NCBI GenBank assembly: GCA_018780145.1
Contig: JADMKA010000003.1
Span: forward strand, 1 to 47,428
From: Vitreoscilla sp.
GTDB taxonomy: Bacteria > Pseudomonadota > Gammaproteobacteria > Burkholderiales > Burkholderiaceae_C
DNA length: 47,428 nucleotides
Direction of reading: 5' to 3'
Shown: piece after piece, positions 36,401 through 44,885 of the stretch
Layout: every line of letters starts with the position of its first letter
Position numbering within the stretch: position 1 is the stretch's first letter
The notes under the pieces: generated by a model
What the model was told of the DNA's origin: nothing
Database searches by the model: none
What the model saw: only the letters and a program-made list of their open reading frames with translations
Translations under genes and position numbers: made by a program

Positions 36401-37623
36401 AGGGCTGGCTGGTCGAGCCGCGTGCCGGTGCCCTGGCCGATGCGGGCTACGCGCCGGCCGATCTCAGCCTGCGTGCGGGCCAGTCCCTGACGGTTGCCGG
36501 CCGCCGCTTCGGCCCCGTGGCGGCCACGGTGCAGCGGCGCGGCAGCGGCGAGGCCGAGGTCTGGCGCGCGCAGCTGCAGGCCGAGCAGGCCCAGGGCCAG
36601 GTCGAGTGGCGGCCGGCCGGTGCCGGCCTGCCCTGGCCGCGCTTGCAGGCCCGGCTGGCGCGCCTGTCGGTGCCGGCCGTGCCCGATGCCGAGGCCGACG
36701 CCGGCGTGCCCGATGCGTCCGCCAGCCTGTTGAACGGCGAGGGCCCGCCCCCCGCGCTGGACATCGTGGTCGACGAGCTGGAGTGGGGAACCAAGCGCCT
36801 CGGTCGCCTGGAGCTCGACGCCCGGCCGGCCGAGATGGCCGCCCCGCGTGACTGGCGGATCGCCAAACTCAACCTCGGCGCACCCGAGGCGCGCCTCAGT
36901 GGCACCGGGTTATGGACGGCCGCGCGCAAGCGCATGCTGCTGGACGTCAAGCTCGACGTGCAGGACGGCGGCGCCATGCTCGAGCGTTTCGGCTCCGGCA
37001 AGCAGCTGCGTGGCGGCAAGGGCCGTGCCCAGGGGCAGCTGCAGTGGACCGGCGCGCCGCTGTCGCCGGAGTGGGCCGCGCTGTCGGGCAACCTGCAGCT
37101 CAGCCTCGACCAGGGCCAGTTCCTGAAGGCCGAGCCGGGCGCAGCCCGCCTGCTGGGCGTGCTCAGCCTGCAGTCGTTGCCACGCCGGCTGACACTGGAT
37201 TTCCGCGATGTCTTCCAGCAGGGCTTCGCCTTCGACAACCTGAGCGCCGACGTGGCCTTGGCGGAGGGCGTGGCACGCACCAACAACCTGCGCATCCGCG
37301 GCGTGCAGGCGGCGGTGCTGATCGAGGGCCAGGCCGACCTCAGGCGCGAGACCCAGGACCTGCACATGGTGGTGGTGCCCGAGATCAATGCCGGCACGGC
37401 GTCGCTGGCCTACGCGGTGATCAACCCGGCCATCGGCCTGGGCAGCTTCCTGGCCCAGCTGTTCCTGCGCAAGCCGCTGATGCAGGCCGGCACCCGCGAG
37501 TTCCACGTCACCGGCCCCTGGGCCGATCCGCAGGTGGCCACCGTCGAGCGGGCCGGTGATGCCCCGCTGCCGGACATGGACGGCCCGGCCGCCTCGGCCT
37601 CCGCACCGGCGCTGGCGAAGTAA
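33496..37623 (+). CDS. yhdP: YhdP-family AsmA-like protein (TIGR02099)
   Basis: Very long envelope protein, 1375 aa, anchored by one N-terminal membrane segment (VVGLLLALWSLLLIGWLTL, about 31-49) with the rest in the periplasm. In E. coli, YhdP, TamB and YdbH move phospholipids to the outer membrane. The start of the domain has IEQRASQALGLPVRIGRIEV near 64-83 and PRVSAALSPQSLFAWQL near 112; the C-terminus has the YAVINPAIGLGSFLAQLFLRKPL segment and FHVTGPWADPQV. The ATG at 33496 is chosen since the open frame further upstream is antisense to glnE. A 30-nt gap separates it from the next gene. Confidence 0.94.
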   Translation: MPLIPSRSVRLPVHRRHVLWSLSRHAVRLVVGLLLALWSLLLIGWLTLHWGILPHIDEWRPQIEQRASQALGLPVRIGRIEVSSSGWVPALELHAVVLSGPDGREALRLPRVSAALSPQSLFAWQLRFAQLYIEGPELEIRRDIQGRWHVGGLDMDSSAALDDGAALDWLFEQHEFTIRHGTLRWVDQLRATPPLELRDADLVMRNGLRGHDLRLDATPPAGWGERFSVRGRFSQPLLARSGDWRSWSGTLFAELPSAEMAGWRAHLTLPVDLRAGSGAARLWLDLSKGQWRRATLDAALEGVDLRLGEQLDPLVLQRLTGRFEAERSGTGMRLAASDLGFTMADGSVWPASRWSLAWRQVQDLERTALSAAPVSGGEFSADALDLALMAGIAGRLPLPAPLREALAELAPTGHVQALQGSWSGRPDQPERYRVKGRVAGLSMAAAAGLREGELGRPGWRNADIEFDAQDSGGEARLLVTDGAIELPGVFAEPVVPLDRFSGRFTWRIEAPRAAGAASSPALPAIELRLQDGQFANADARGDLQLTWRTGTGAAGRTPGVLDLTGRIEQGRAASVARYIPKDLPQTRDYLAGAIRDGTVRQARVRLRGDLRDFPFARPGDGEFRVSAQAENVTLAYVPPLLTGGVQRWPEFTQVNGELLFDRQAMQIRDARARLWGIELKGVNGRIANLLEQPTLAIEGGGRGPLNDALRFIGASPVGGWLSQALREASGSGAAELKLALQIPLDDADRSTVKGSVALAGNELRLRPDVPLLGNVRTRIDFTQRGFSLVPGTARALGGDLSFDGGSAADGAVRVNVQGVATADGLRAATELGLVPRMAQSTSGQAAYKLQLGITQGQTEMLVTSPLAGLALDLPAPLKKPAAATWPLRFQTQLQPATAAGALPRDTLQFSLGGVLQASYLRELGPEGARVLRGALAVGEAVPPAPPTAGVAAAVQLPQVNLDAWVALAKGWLVEPRAGALADAGYAPADLSLRAGQSLTVAGRRFGPVAATVQRRGSGEAEVWRAQLQAEQAQGQVEWRPAGAGLPWPRLQARLARLSVPAVPDAEADAGVPDASASLLNGEGPPPALDIVVDELEWGTKRLGRLELDARPAEMAAPRDWRIAKLNLGAPEARLSGTGLWTAARKRMLLDVKLDVQDGGAMLERFGSGKQLRGGKGRAQGQLQWTGAPLSPEWAALSGNLQLSLDQGQFLKAEPGAARLLGVLSLQSLPRRLTLDFRDVFQQGFAFDNLSADVALAEGVARTNNLRIRGVQAAVLIEGQADLRRETQDLHMVVVPEINAGTASLAYAVINPAIGLGSFLAQLFLRKPLMQAGTREFHVTGPWADPQVATVERAGDAPLPDMDGPAASASAPALAK

Positions 37624-37653
37624 GCTGTCTGCACCGCCACCGAAAGCACCCCG

Positions 37654-38454
37654 ATGAAGATCGCCGCCGTCCAGATGGTCTCCACCCCCGACGTGGCCCG
37701 CAACCTCGCCGCCGCCGCGCGCCTGGTCGCCGAGGCGGCCGATGCCGGTGCCCGGCTGGTGGCGCTGCCCGAGTACTTCTGCCTGATGGGCCAGCGCGAC
37801 GACGACAAGCTGGCCATCGCCGAGGCCGACGCTGACGGGCCGATCCAGGCCTTTCTCGCCGAGGCCGCGCGCCGCCACGCCATCTGGCTGGTCGGCGGCA
37901 CCTTGCCCATCCGCGCCGCCACGCCGGACCGGGTGCGCAACGCCTGCTGCGTCTACGGGCCCGGCGGCGAGCGGGTGGCGCGCTACGACAAGATCCACTT
38001 GTTCGCCTTCGACAACGGCCGCGAGCGCTACGACGAGGGCCGGGTGCTCGAAGCCGGCAGCGAGCCGGTGGCCTTCGACGCGGCCGGGCTGCGGGTCGGC
38101 CTGTCGATTTGTTACGACCTGCGCTTCCCCGAGCTCTACCGTGCGCTGATGCAGCCGCCCTGCGACGTGCTGGTGGTACCTGCCGCCTTCACCCACACCA
38201 CCGGCCTGGCGCACTGGGAGCTGCTGCTACGCGCCCGTGCGGTGGAAAACCAATGCCATGTGCTGGCCAGCGCCCAGGGCGGGCTGCACGAGAACGGCCG
38301 CCGCACCTTCGGCCACAGCATGGTCATCGACCCCTGGGGCGAGGTGCTGGCGGTGCAGCCCGAGGGCGAGGGCGTGGCCGCGGCCGACGCCGCGTTGGAG
38401 CGGCGCGACGCGGTGCGTGGGCAACTGCCCGCGTTGGCGCATCGCCGCTTCTGA
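37654..38454 (+). CDS. Nitrilase-family amidase (deaminated glutathione amidase-like)
   Basis: 266 aa carbon-nitrogen hydrolase. The catalytic triad is complete: Glu40 (LPEYF), Lys113 (YDKIHLF) and Cys153 (SICYDLRFPELYR). The CYDLRFPELYR context is typical of NIT1/Nit2-like enzymes that clear deaminated glutathione. Betaproteobacteria usually have yhdP, this gene and tldD in a row; here tldD is absent from the next position, which holds a protease gene. Confidence 0.93.
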   Translation: MKIAAVQMVSTPDVARNLAAAARLVAEAADAGARLVALPEYFCLMGQRDDDKLAIAEADADGPIQAFLAEAARRHAIWLVGGTLPIRAATPDRVRNACCVYGPGGERVARYDKIHLFAFDNGRERYDEGRVLEAGSEPVAFDAAGLRVGLSICYDLRFPELYRALMQPPCDVLVVPAAFTHTTGLAHWELLLRARAVENQCHVLASAQGGLHENGRRTFGHSMVIDPWGEVLAVQPEGEGVAAADAALERRDAVRGQLPALAHRRF

Positions 38455-38533
38455 CCCGCTTTTCGACACGTTGCAGCAACCTGGATTTGCCTAGACTGCC
38501 CGGGTTTCCTGTTCAACCGCGAGACCGAAGACG

Positions 38534-40762
38534 ATGACGATCCCGTCCTGGCTGAAGACCTGCGCCCTGGCCGGCGGGCTGCTCGGCGCCCTGGCGCTGA
38601 CCGTCGGCCTGGTGGCCGGTGAACGCAACCCCGTTCGCGCGCGCCCCCTGCCGGTGGCGCCGGCCGAGCAGGCCCGCGTGATCGTGCAGTACAAGGCGGG
38701 CGCCGCGTTGCTGCGCACCCATGCCGCCCAGGCGGGCGTGGGCCAGCCCCTGCGCTATGCCCAGGCCCTGGCCGCACGGCATGGCCTGGCGCTGAAGGAC
38801 GGCCGGCTGCTGGCCGATCGCATGCAGCTGGTGCGCGGCCAGGGCATCGGTTCGGCCGCGCTGGCCGCCCGGCTGGCCGCCGACCCGGATGTCGAGTGGG
38901 CGGTGGTCGACGGCCGCCGCTTCGCCTTGGCCGCCCCCAACGACCCCCGCTACCCCGGCGGGCTGACCACGGTCACGCCCAGTGCGGGCCAGTGGTACCT
39001 GCGCGCCAACAGCGGCGAGGTGAAGGCGGCGATCCGTGTCGAAGCCGCGTGGAGCCGGGCCACTGGCAGTGGCCAGGTCGTGGCCGTGCTGGACACCGGC
39101 ATCACCAACCACCCGGACCTGGCGAGCAAGCTGTTGCCGGGCTACGACTTCGTGGGCTACAGCGTCGACGACGTGCCGACCGCCAACGACGGCGACCTCG
39201 ACGATGCCGATCCAGCCGACCCCGGCGACTGGATCACCGATGCCGAAAACAAGTCGGACGCGTTCGAGGACTGCGGCGTCACCGATTCGAGCTGGCACGG
39301 CACCCAGGTGTCCGGCCTGGCGGCGGCGGTGACCGGCAACGGCGTCGGCATGGCCGGTGTGGCGCGCGACGCGATGCTGCTGCCGGTGCGGGTGCTGGGC
39401 AAATGCGGCGGCTACGACTCCGACATCATCCCGGCGATGCGCTGGGCCGGTGGCCTGAGCGTCAGCGGCGTGGCCGACAACCCCAACCCGGCGCGGGTGC
39501 TCAACCTCAGCCTGGGCTCCACGGGCGAGTGCACGGCCGCTTACCGATCGGCCCTGACCGAACTCGCCGCGCAGCAGGTCGTCGTCGTCGCGGCAGCTGG
39601 CAACGAGGGCCTGGCGGTCGGCGTACCGGCCAACTGCCCGGGCGTGGTGGCGGTGGCCGGCGTGCGCCACATCGGCAGCAAGGTCGGTTACTCGGATCTC
39701 GGGCCCGAGGTGGTGGTCAGCGCGCCCGGCGGCAACTGCGTCAACGAGACCGGCACCTGCCTCTACCCGCTGCTGTCGACGTCGAATTCAGGTGCCCAGG
39801 GCCCGGGCGTCTCCCGGTACACCACCGGCGGGTCGGACGCCGCGGTCGGCACCAGCTTCTCGTCACCACTGGTCGCCGGCACGGTGGCCCTGATGCTCTC
39901 CGCCAACCCGGATCTGAGCCCGGCCCAGGTGGCCAGTGCCTTGCGCACCAGTGCCCGCGCGTTCCCCACCAGCGGTGGCGATCCCGGCTCACAGGCTTGC
40001 CAGGCACCCGGCGCCACCCCACAGGACACCGAGTGCTATTGCACGCTGGCCACCTGCGGCGCCGGCCTGGCCGATGCCGGCGCGGCGGTGAGCCGGGCGA
40101 TCAGCGGCCCGTTCCCTGTGGTCACGGTGTCCGACCAGACGCCGGTCGTCGGCCGCTCGGTCAGCCTGAACGGCGCCACGTCGACGGCGCTGGCCGGCCG
40201 CAGCCTGGCCAGCCACACCTGGAGCGTCGTCTCGGGCGATGCCCAGTTCACCAGCGCCACCAACGCCAACCGGGCCACGCTGCGGGTCGACGGTGCCGGC
40301 CCGGTGGTGGTGCAGCTGACGGTGGCCGACGACCTCGCCACGAGTGCCTCACTGCGGCTGCAGCTCGACGTGGCCGCCTCGGCGCTGGCGGCCGCCATCA
40401 GCGCCACGCCGAGCAGCCCGGAGGTCGGCGACAGCATCGCACTCAGCGGGGCCGCCTCGGAGGTCGACGCCGGGCGCAGCATCGCGGCCTACCGCTGGGA
40501 GATCAGCTCCGGTGCCAGCCTGGCCCACTTCAGCGGTGCCGCCGACCAGCCCACCGCCACGCTGGTGGCTGATGCGGCCGGCTCGGTGACCGTCCAGCTC
40601 ACCATCACCGACAGCGCCGGCCAGACGGCCAGCACCAGCAGCACGCTGAGCATCGCGGCGGCACCGGTGTCGTCGGGTGGCGGTGGCGGTGCGCTGGCGC
40701 CGTGGTGGGCACTCGGCCTGGCGGGCCTGGTGGCGGCGTTGCGGCGGCGGCGCGCCGGGTGA
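38534..40762 (+). CDS. Subtilisin-like (S8) protease with GlyGly-CTERM tail
   Basis: Exported serine protease, 742 aa. An N-terminal signal segment (LAGGLLGALALTVGLVAG) and a propeptide-like region (about 45-130) precede the catalytic domain. The triad is Asp187 (AVLDTGITNHPDL), His255 (SSWHGTQVSGL) and Ser441 (GTSFSSPLVAGT), with oxyanion Asn357 (AAGNEG). The catalytic part ends with a Cys-rich CYCTLATCGAG turn. Two PKD-like repeats (about 535-620 and 622-710) follow. The C-terminus is GlyGly-CTERM: five glycines at 715-719, a hydrophobic helix and RRRR, the signal read by rhombosortase. It is expected to be released or anchored at the cell surface. Confidence 0.94.
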   Translation: MTIPSWLKTCALAGGLLGALALTVGLVAGERNPVRARPLPVAPAEQARVIVQYKAGAALLRTHAAQAGVGQPLRYAQALAARHGLALKDGRLLADRMQLVRGQGIGSAALAARLAADPDVEWAVVDGRRFALAAPNDPRYPGGLTTVTPSAGQWYLRANSGEVKAAIRVEAAWSRATGSGQVVAVLDTGITNHPDLASKLLPGYDFVGYSVDDVPTANDGDLDDADPADPGDWITDAENKSDAFEDCGVTDSSWHGTQVSGLAAAVTGNGVGMAGVARDAMLLPVRVLGKCGGYDSDIIPAMRWAGGLSVSGVADNPNPARVLNLSLGSTGECTAAYRSALTELAAQQVVVVAAAGNEGLAVGVPANCPGVVAVAGVRHIGSKVGYSDLGPEVVVSAPGGNCVNETGTCLYPLLSTSNSGAQGPGVSRYTTGGSDAAVGTSFSSPLVAGTVALMLSANPDLSPAQVASALRTSARAFPTSGGDPGSQACQAPGATPQDTECYCTLATCGAGLADAGAAVSRAISGPFPVVTVSDQTPVVGRSVSLNGATSTALAGRSLASHTWSVVSGDAQFTSATNANRATLRVDGAGPVVVQLTVADDLATSASLRLQLDVAASALAAAISATPSSPEVGDSIALSGAASEVDAGRSIAAYRWEISSGASLAHFSGAADQPTATLVADAAGSVTVQLTITDSAGQTASTSSTLSIAAAPVSSGGGGGALAPWWALGLAGLVAALRRRRAG

Positions 40763-40808
40763 GCTTGGGTTCCTTGGCGCCCGGCCGATAAGCAGACAAG
40801 CCCTCTGC

Positions 40809-42698
40809 ATGTCGCGGTGGGCGTTGCCCAAGAGCGCCCACCCGATGCCGGTCTGCTGGAACCGTTCGCTGCCCTTGGCCCTCATCGGGCTGGCCACCTC
40901 GCTGATCGTCGCGGCGTCTCCGCTGGCTCCCGCCGACCCGCCGGTTGCTGGCCTCATCGTCCGCCTGCAGGCCGCACCTGCGCATGCCCCGGAGCGTGAG
41001 CGAGCACTAACTGTAAGAGAAGTCCAGAATCGGCGGCACTTGCAGGCCGAGCGCTGGCGCAGCCTGTTCGCGGTGACCGGTCTGGCGCAGGAAACCGGCC
41101 TGGTGCTGGAGCCGGCCGGCCGGGCCTCCTGGCGCCTGAGCCCCCGCCAGGCCTGGACGGCCGCCGAGGCCGCCCGATGGCAGGCCCGCCTGGCCGCCCG
41201 GCCCGAGGTCGCCTGGGCGGTGGCGGACAGCCGCGAGCCGCGCCTGCAGACGGCGCCGCCCACCCCTGACGACCCCCTCTTCGCCGGACCCGATGGCCAA
41301 TGGTGGCTGCAAGCGGTCAGCGGCAGTGACGGCAACCTGCCCGAGGCGCGCCTGCGTGGCGTGCCGGGCCTGCAAAGTGCCTGGGCCACCAGCACCGGCC
41401 ATGCGGACACGGTGATCGCCGTGCTCGACTCGGGCTGGACGGCCCACCCGGATCTGGATCCGGCGCGGGTACTCCCCGGCTACGACATGGTCTCCGACTG
41501 GGACGCCGGCACCGGCCGCGGTGCGGCGCGGGACGGCGACGGCCGCGATGCCGACGCGCGCGATCCTGGCGACTGGGTCAGCGCCGAGGACGTCGCGGCC
41601 GATCCCGGCCGCTACGCGGGCTGTGCGGTGGAACCGAGTGGCTGGCACGGCACCGCGGTGACCGGCCTGATCGCCGCGCAGACCGGCAATGGCCGGGGCG
41701 GCGCCGGCATCGATTCGGCGGCGCGCATCCTGCCCGTGCGGATCGCCGGCGCCTGCGGCGCGACGGTGCGTGACATCGTCGATGGCCTGCGCTGGGCCGC
41801 CGGCCTGGCTGTCTGCAGACGCTATGCCGACGCCTTGGCGGAGGACCCGGGCTGTGCCGAATGGGCGCCCCTCAACCCGCACCCGGCGCGCGTGATCAAC
41901 CTCAGCTACGGCGGCGCATCCGCCTGCAACGCCGAATACCAGGACGCCATCGACGAACTCTGGGCCCATGGCGTGGTGGTGGTGGCGGCGGCCGGCAATT
42001 CCCACGGCGCACCGACCCGGCCCGCCAACTGCGCCAAGGTGATCGGCGTGGCCGCGCTGAACCGCGATGGCTTCAAGGCCAATTACTCGAATTTCGGTGC
42101 CACGTTGGCGATCGCCACCGTGGGCGGCGACGACGCGGGCGGCGCCTGGGGCGGCCTGCTGGCCGACAGCGGGCTGCTGGGCCCGGGCAACCTCGGCAGC
42201 CGCACGCCCGGCGCGGGATCGTATGGGGCGCGCTACGGCACCAGCTACGCGGCCCCCTTGGTCAGTGGCACGCTGGGGCTGATGCTGGCCGTGCACCCCG
42301 GGCTGGGCGCAGCACAGCTGCGCGAGGGCCTGATGGCCTCGGCACGGCCGCATGTGCGCTCACGCTGGGTGGCCGAGTGCAGCAGTGCCAACCCGGGCCG
42401 TTGCCTGTGCACCCGCAGCACCTGCGGCGCCGGCATGCTCGATGCGGCCCAGGCCCTGGCCTATGCGCAAGCCACGCGCGAGGGCGTCAGCTACCTGGCG
42501 CCGAACTGGCCCACGGTGCAGATCGACACCGCCGAACTGCGCCTGGCCGCCGCCTTGGGGCCAGACCGCGAAGCCGCGGCCGGCCAGGACCCTGCTGAGC
42601 CCACCGGCCAGGCCGGCGGTGCGCTGGAGCCCCTGGCCCTGCTGCTGTTGGCGTGGCTGGCCCGCAGCCTGCGCCGCCCCGGCACCGTCAAGCGCTGA
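40809..42698 (+). CDS. Subtilisin-like (S8) protease, second copy with short GlyGly-type tail
   Basis: 629 aa from the ATG at 40809 (an ATG at 40845 would give 617 aa; neither has a clear ribosome-binding site). A signal segment (LALIGLATSLIVAASPLA) and propeptide precede the catalytic domain. The triad is Asp207 (AVLDSGWTAHPDL), His280 (SGWHGTAVTGL) and Ser479 (GTSYAAPLVSGT), with Asn397 (AAGNSHG). It shares the CLCTRSTCGAG turn with its neighbour but has no PKD repeats. The tail has GGALEPLALLLLAWLARSLRR, a shorter, weaker form of the GlyGly-CTERM signal. Likely a diverged tandem duplicate. The first 60 codons contain a lower-GC patch near 41005-41030. Confidence 0.92.
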   Translation: MSRWALPKSAHPMPVCWNRSLPLALIGLATSLIVAASPLAPADPPVAGLIVRLQAAPAHAPERERALTVREVQNRRHLQAERWRSLFAVTGLAQETGLVLEPAGRASWRLSPRQAWTAAEAARWQARLAARPEVAWAVADSREPRLQTAPPTPDDPLFAGPDGQWWLQAVSGSDGNLPEARLRGVPGLQSAWATSTGHADTVIAVLDSGWTAHPDLDPARVLPGYDMVSDWDAGTGRGAARDGDGRDADARDPGDWVSAEDVAADPGRYAGCAVEPSGWHGTAVTGLIAAQTGNGRGGAGIDSAARILPVRIAGACGATVRDIVDGLRWAAGLAVCRRYADALAEDPGCAEWAPLNPHPARVINLSYGGASACNAEYQDAIDELWAHGVVVVAAAGNSHGAPTRPANCAKVIGVAALNRDGFKANYSNFGATLAIATVGGDDAGGAWGGLLADSGLLGPGNLGSRTPGAGSYGARYGTSYAAPLVSGTLGLMLAVHPGLGAAQLREGLMASARPHVRSRWVAECSSANPGRCLCTRSTCGAGMLDAAQALAYAQATREGVSYLAPNWPTVQIDTAELRLAAALGPDREAAAGQDPAEPTGQAGGALEPLALLLLAWLARSLRRPGTVKR

Positions 42699-42704
42699 GC
42701 GATC

Positions 42705-43415
42705 TCACGGCGCAGCACAAGGCTGCCAGCGCGTGCCGGCATTCAGAGCGGCCAGGCGTTGCCCGGCGGCCGGATCCAGCCGATCGACCCGCAGGCGGTG
42801 CTCGACGCCGGGCGACGGCAGCTGCTGGATCTTGGCCGTGCGCACACCCCGGTTCTGCAGCTGCTCGAGCCGGCCCTGGGCGTCGCCCTCGGTGCCGAAC
42901 TCGCCCAGCGCCAGGCCGGGCGTCAGCTCGGCCGGCGTGCGAAGCTCGCTGAACGGCAGCTTCAGGCGCTGCAACTCCTCGACCTTGCGTTGCAGCGCCT
43001 CGCGTTCGGCGAAGCGGCCCATGTAGAGGATCCAGCGGCCGGGCAGCTCCCGCCGCATGTCCACCCAGCCGCCGGCCGGCACGCCGGCCTGGGCCAGCTC
43101 GCGGGCCGCTGCCGAGGCGGCGGCGTCGTTCAAGGGGCCGGCCTCCAGGCAGAGCGGCGTGGTGTCGGTGGACGAGGCCGCGCCACTGGCAACAAGCATC
43201 GAAGGGTCGGCGACCCGTGGCGCCGATGTGGCGCTGCCCCCCGGCTCGGCCGGCAGGATGCGGATGGCGTCAGGCTGGATCTGGCGGGCCAGCCGGCCCG
43301 GCTCGCGGCCGGCATCGACCCCCGGCAAACCCAGGGTCTGTGCGACCGGTGGCTGGTGCCAGGCCCAGAACACGAGGTTCGCCAGCACCAGCGCGGCGAC
43401 CAGCAGGCGCAGCAT
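42705..43415 (-). CDS. SPOR-domain-containing membrane protein
   Basis: 236 aa. An N-terminal membrane anchor (LRLLVAALVLANLVFWAWH) is followed by a variable linker and a C-terminal SPOR-type repeat (about 115-200, WILYMGRFAEREALQRKVEELQRL), which in this family binds denuded peptidoglycan at the division site. The ATG at 43415 gives the anchor at residue 2; the frame continues 21 codons upstream into birA. In many Burkholderiales it follows birA and coaX; here it follows birA directly, with 22 nt between the genes. Confidence 0.87.
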   Translation of the reverse strand: MLRLLVAALVLANLVFWAWHQPPVAQTLGLPGVDAGREPGRLARQIQPDAIRILPAEPGGSATSAPRVADPSMLVASGAASSTDTTPLCLEAGPLNDAAASAAARELAQAGVPAGGWVDMRRELPGRWILYMGRFAEREALQRKVEELQRLKLPFSELRTPAELTPGLALGEFGTEGDAQGRLEQLQNRGVRTAKIQQLPSPGVEHRLRVDRLDPAAGQRLAALNAGTRWQPCAAP

Positions 43416-43437
43416 CGGGAGCGCGATCTGCCGAGGC

Positions 43438-44319
43438 TCAGCCGGCGTCCGGTGCCGGACGCACGCTGACCTCGCCACCGACCACGCGGTGCACCGCGCC
43501 GCTGGCGTCTCTCACCCGCAATGCGCCGTCGGCATCCACGCCCAGGGCGTCGCCGCGCGGGCAGGCCGAGTCGGTGGTGACCACCGGGTGGCCGCGCAGC
43601 AGGTCGCGGTCGGCGTAGGCCGATTCGAAGCCGGCGAAGCCCTCGCGCTCGAAGCGCAGCAGTGCTCGCGCCAGGGCCGGCATCACCTTGGCCAAGGCCA
43701 GTGGTGGCGTGGCCTGCGGGTCGATCTCGCTCAGGCTGGCCACCGGCTCGGCCAGGTGCAGCGGCAGCACGTTCAGGCCGATGCCGATCACCGCCATGCG
43801 GTGGTCGCCCAGACCGATCGCCTCGATCAGGATGCCACCCAGCTTGCGGCCACCGGATTGGCGCAGCCACAGGTCGTTCGGCCACTTCAGGCCGATGTGG
43901 CTGCCGCTCGGGTCGAGCGCGCCGGCCAGCGCCACGCCGACCGCCAGCGACAGCCCGGACCAGTCGGCCCGCTCCATCGGCATGCTGAGCGAGAAGGTCA
44001 GCGAGGTGTCGGCCCCCGCCAGCCAGTTGCGGCCCAGCCGGCCGCGCCCCTGGGTCTGCTCGATCGCCACCAGCAGCGTGGGCCGCAGGTCGTCCGCCCG
44101 CAGGCCGCGGCCGTGAGCGTCGCGGGCGCCGCGCGAGGCGTCACGCAGGCGGTCGACCAGGGTCACATTGGTCGACGGCAGGCGGTCCACCACCTCGATC
44201 GACAGGCCCGGCAGCAGCGGGTTCAACGCCTCCCACAAGGCCTGGGTGCCCCAGGTGCCGGCATGGTGCGAACCGGCGCCGCCGTGGGCGCGATCCTGGA
44301 ACGGGCGAGTGGTGTCCAC
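43438..44319 (-). CDS. birA: Biotin-protein ligase (monofunctional)
   Basis: Attaches biotin to the biotin carboxyl carrier protein. 293 aa. The adenylate-forming motif GRGRLGR is at 91-97, and GLKWPNDLW near 143-151 carries the active Lys. There is no N-terminal helix-turn-helix, so unlike E. coli BirA it is not expected to repress the biotin operon. The start codon is one base away from the stop of the SET-domain gene, so the two may share a transcript. N-terminal ~25 residues are His/Gly-rich and variable. Confidence 0.95.
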   Translation of the reverse strand: MDTTRPFQDRAHGGAGSHHAGTWGTQALWEALNPLLPGLSIEVVDRLPSTNVTLVDRLRDASRGARDAHGRGLRADDLRPTLLVAIEQTQGRGRLGRNWLAGADTSLTFSLSMPMERADWSGLSLAVGVALAGALDPSGSHIGLKWPNDLWLRQSGGRKLGGILIEAIGLGDHRMAVIGIGLNVLPLHLAEPVASLSEIDPQATPPLALAKVMPALARALLRFEREGFAGFESAYADRDLLRGHPVVTTDSACPRGDALGVDADGALRVRDASGAVHRVVGGEVSVRPAPDAG

Positions 44320-44865
44320 TCAGGCCTCGCGGCGGCGCGAGCCGCCCTTGGCCGCACGGCGCGGCAGCAGCAGCGTACCCCGGCAGGTGTCGGCGCCGCA
44401 GCGGCACTCGAAGCGCTTCTTCAGCGACGGGGTCATGCGCTCGTCGATCGACAGGCGGTAGTCGTAGAACAGCTCCTCGCCCGGCGCGATCGGCCGCAGG
44501 GCCTTGATGAAGACGCGGCCATCGGTCTCGTCGGTCTCGCAGTTCGGGTCGCAGGCGTGGTTGATCCAGCGGGCCGAGTTGCCACCGTACAGCGCGTCGA
44601 TGACCTGACGGCCGTCGTCGAGCTGGAAGTAGAAGGTGTGGTCAGGCTGGCTGGGATCGTGCGGGTGGCGGTCCAGGGCTTCCTGCCAGGAGATGACCTG
44701 GCCGGTGTATTCGATCAGGGTTTCGCCAGGCTCGATGGGCTGCAGCGCGAACACCCCCCGGCCATGCACCCCGCTGCGCCGGACCTGGATGCGCCGCCCG
44801 CCACCCTGGGGCGCTGAGGTGGCGGCAGGGGTACGGGCAGGGCGGGCTTGCTTGACGGGCTTCAT
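44320..44865 (-). CDS. SET-domain protein (putative lysine methyltransferase)
   Basis: 181 aa from the ATG at 44865 (ATG 44874 is also possible; neither has a clear ribosome-binding site). Complete SET signatures: the SAM-binding HGRGVFA (34-40), the RWINHACDPNC pseudoknot (99-109) and ELFYDY (131-136), with a post-SET zinc cluster CRCGADTC (154-161). The N-terminal 25 residues are Lys/Arg/Ala-rich, like a nucleic-acid-binding tail. Stand-alone bacterial SET proteins of this type probably modify nucleoid or other basic proteins; the substrate is unknown. It may have come from a eukaryote-like source long ago, yet composition matches its neighbours. Confidence 0.92.
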   Translation of the reverse strand: MKPVKQARPARTPAATSAPQGGGRRIQVRRSGVHGRGVFALQPIEPGETLIEYTGQVISWQEALDRHPHDPSQPDHTFYFQLDDGRQVIDALYGGNSARWINHACDPNCETDETDGRVFIKALRPIAPGEELFYDYRLSIDERMTPSLKKRFECRCGADTCRGTLLLPRRAAKGGSRRREA

Positions 44866-44885
44866 TGGGTACATTGAATCTGTGG

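Noticed and set aside
38470-38480. GTTGC-A-GCAAC palindrome before the first protease gene
   Set aside because: Too short, with only 5-bp arms, and no good promoter could be fitted to it.
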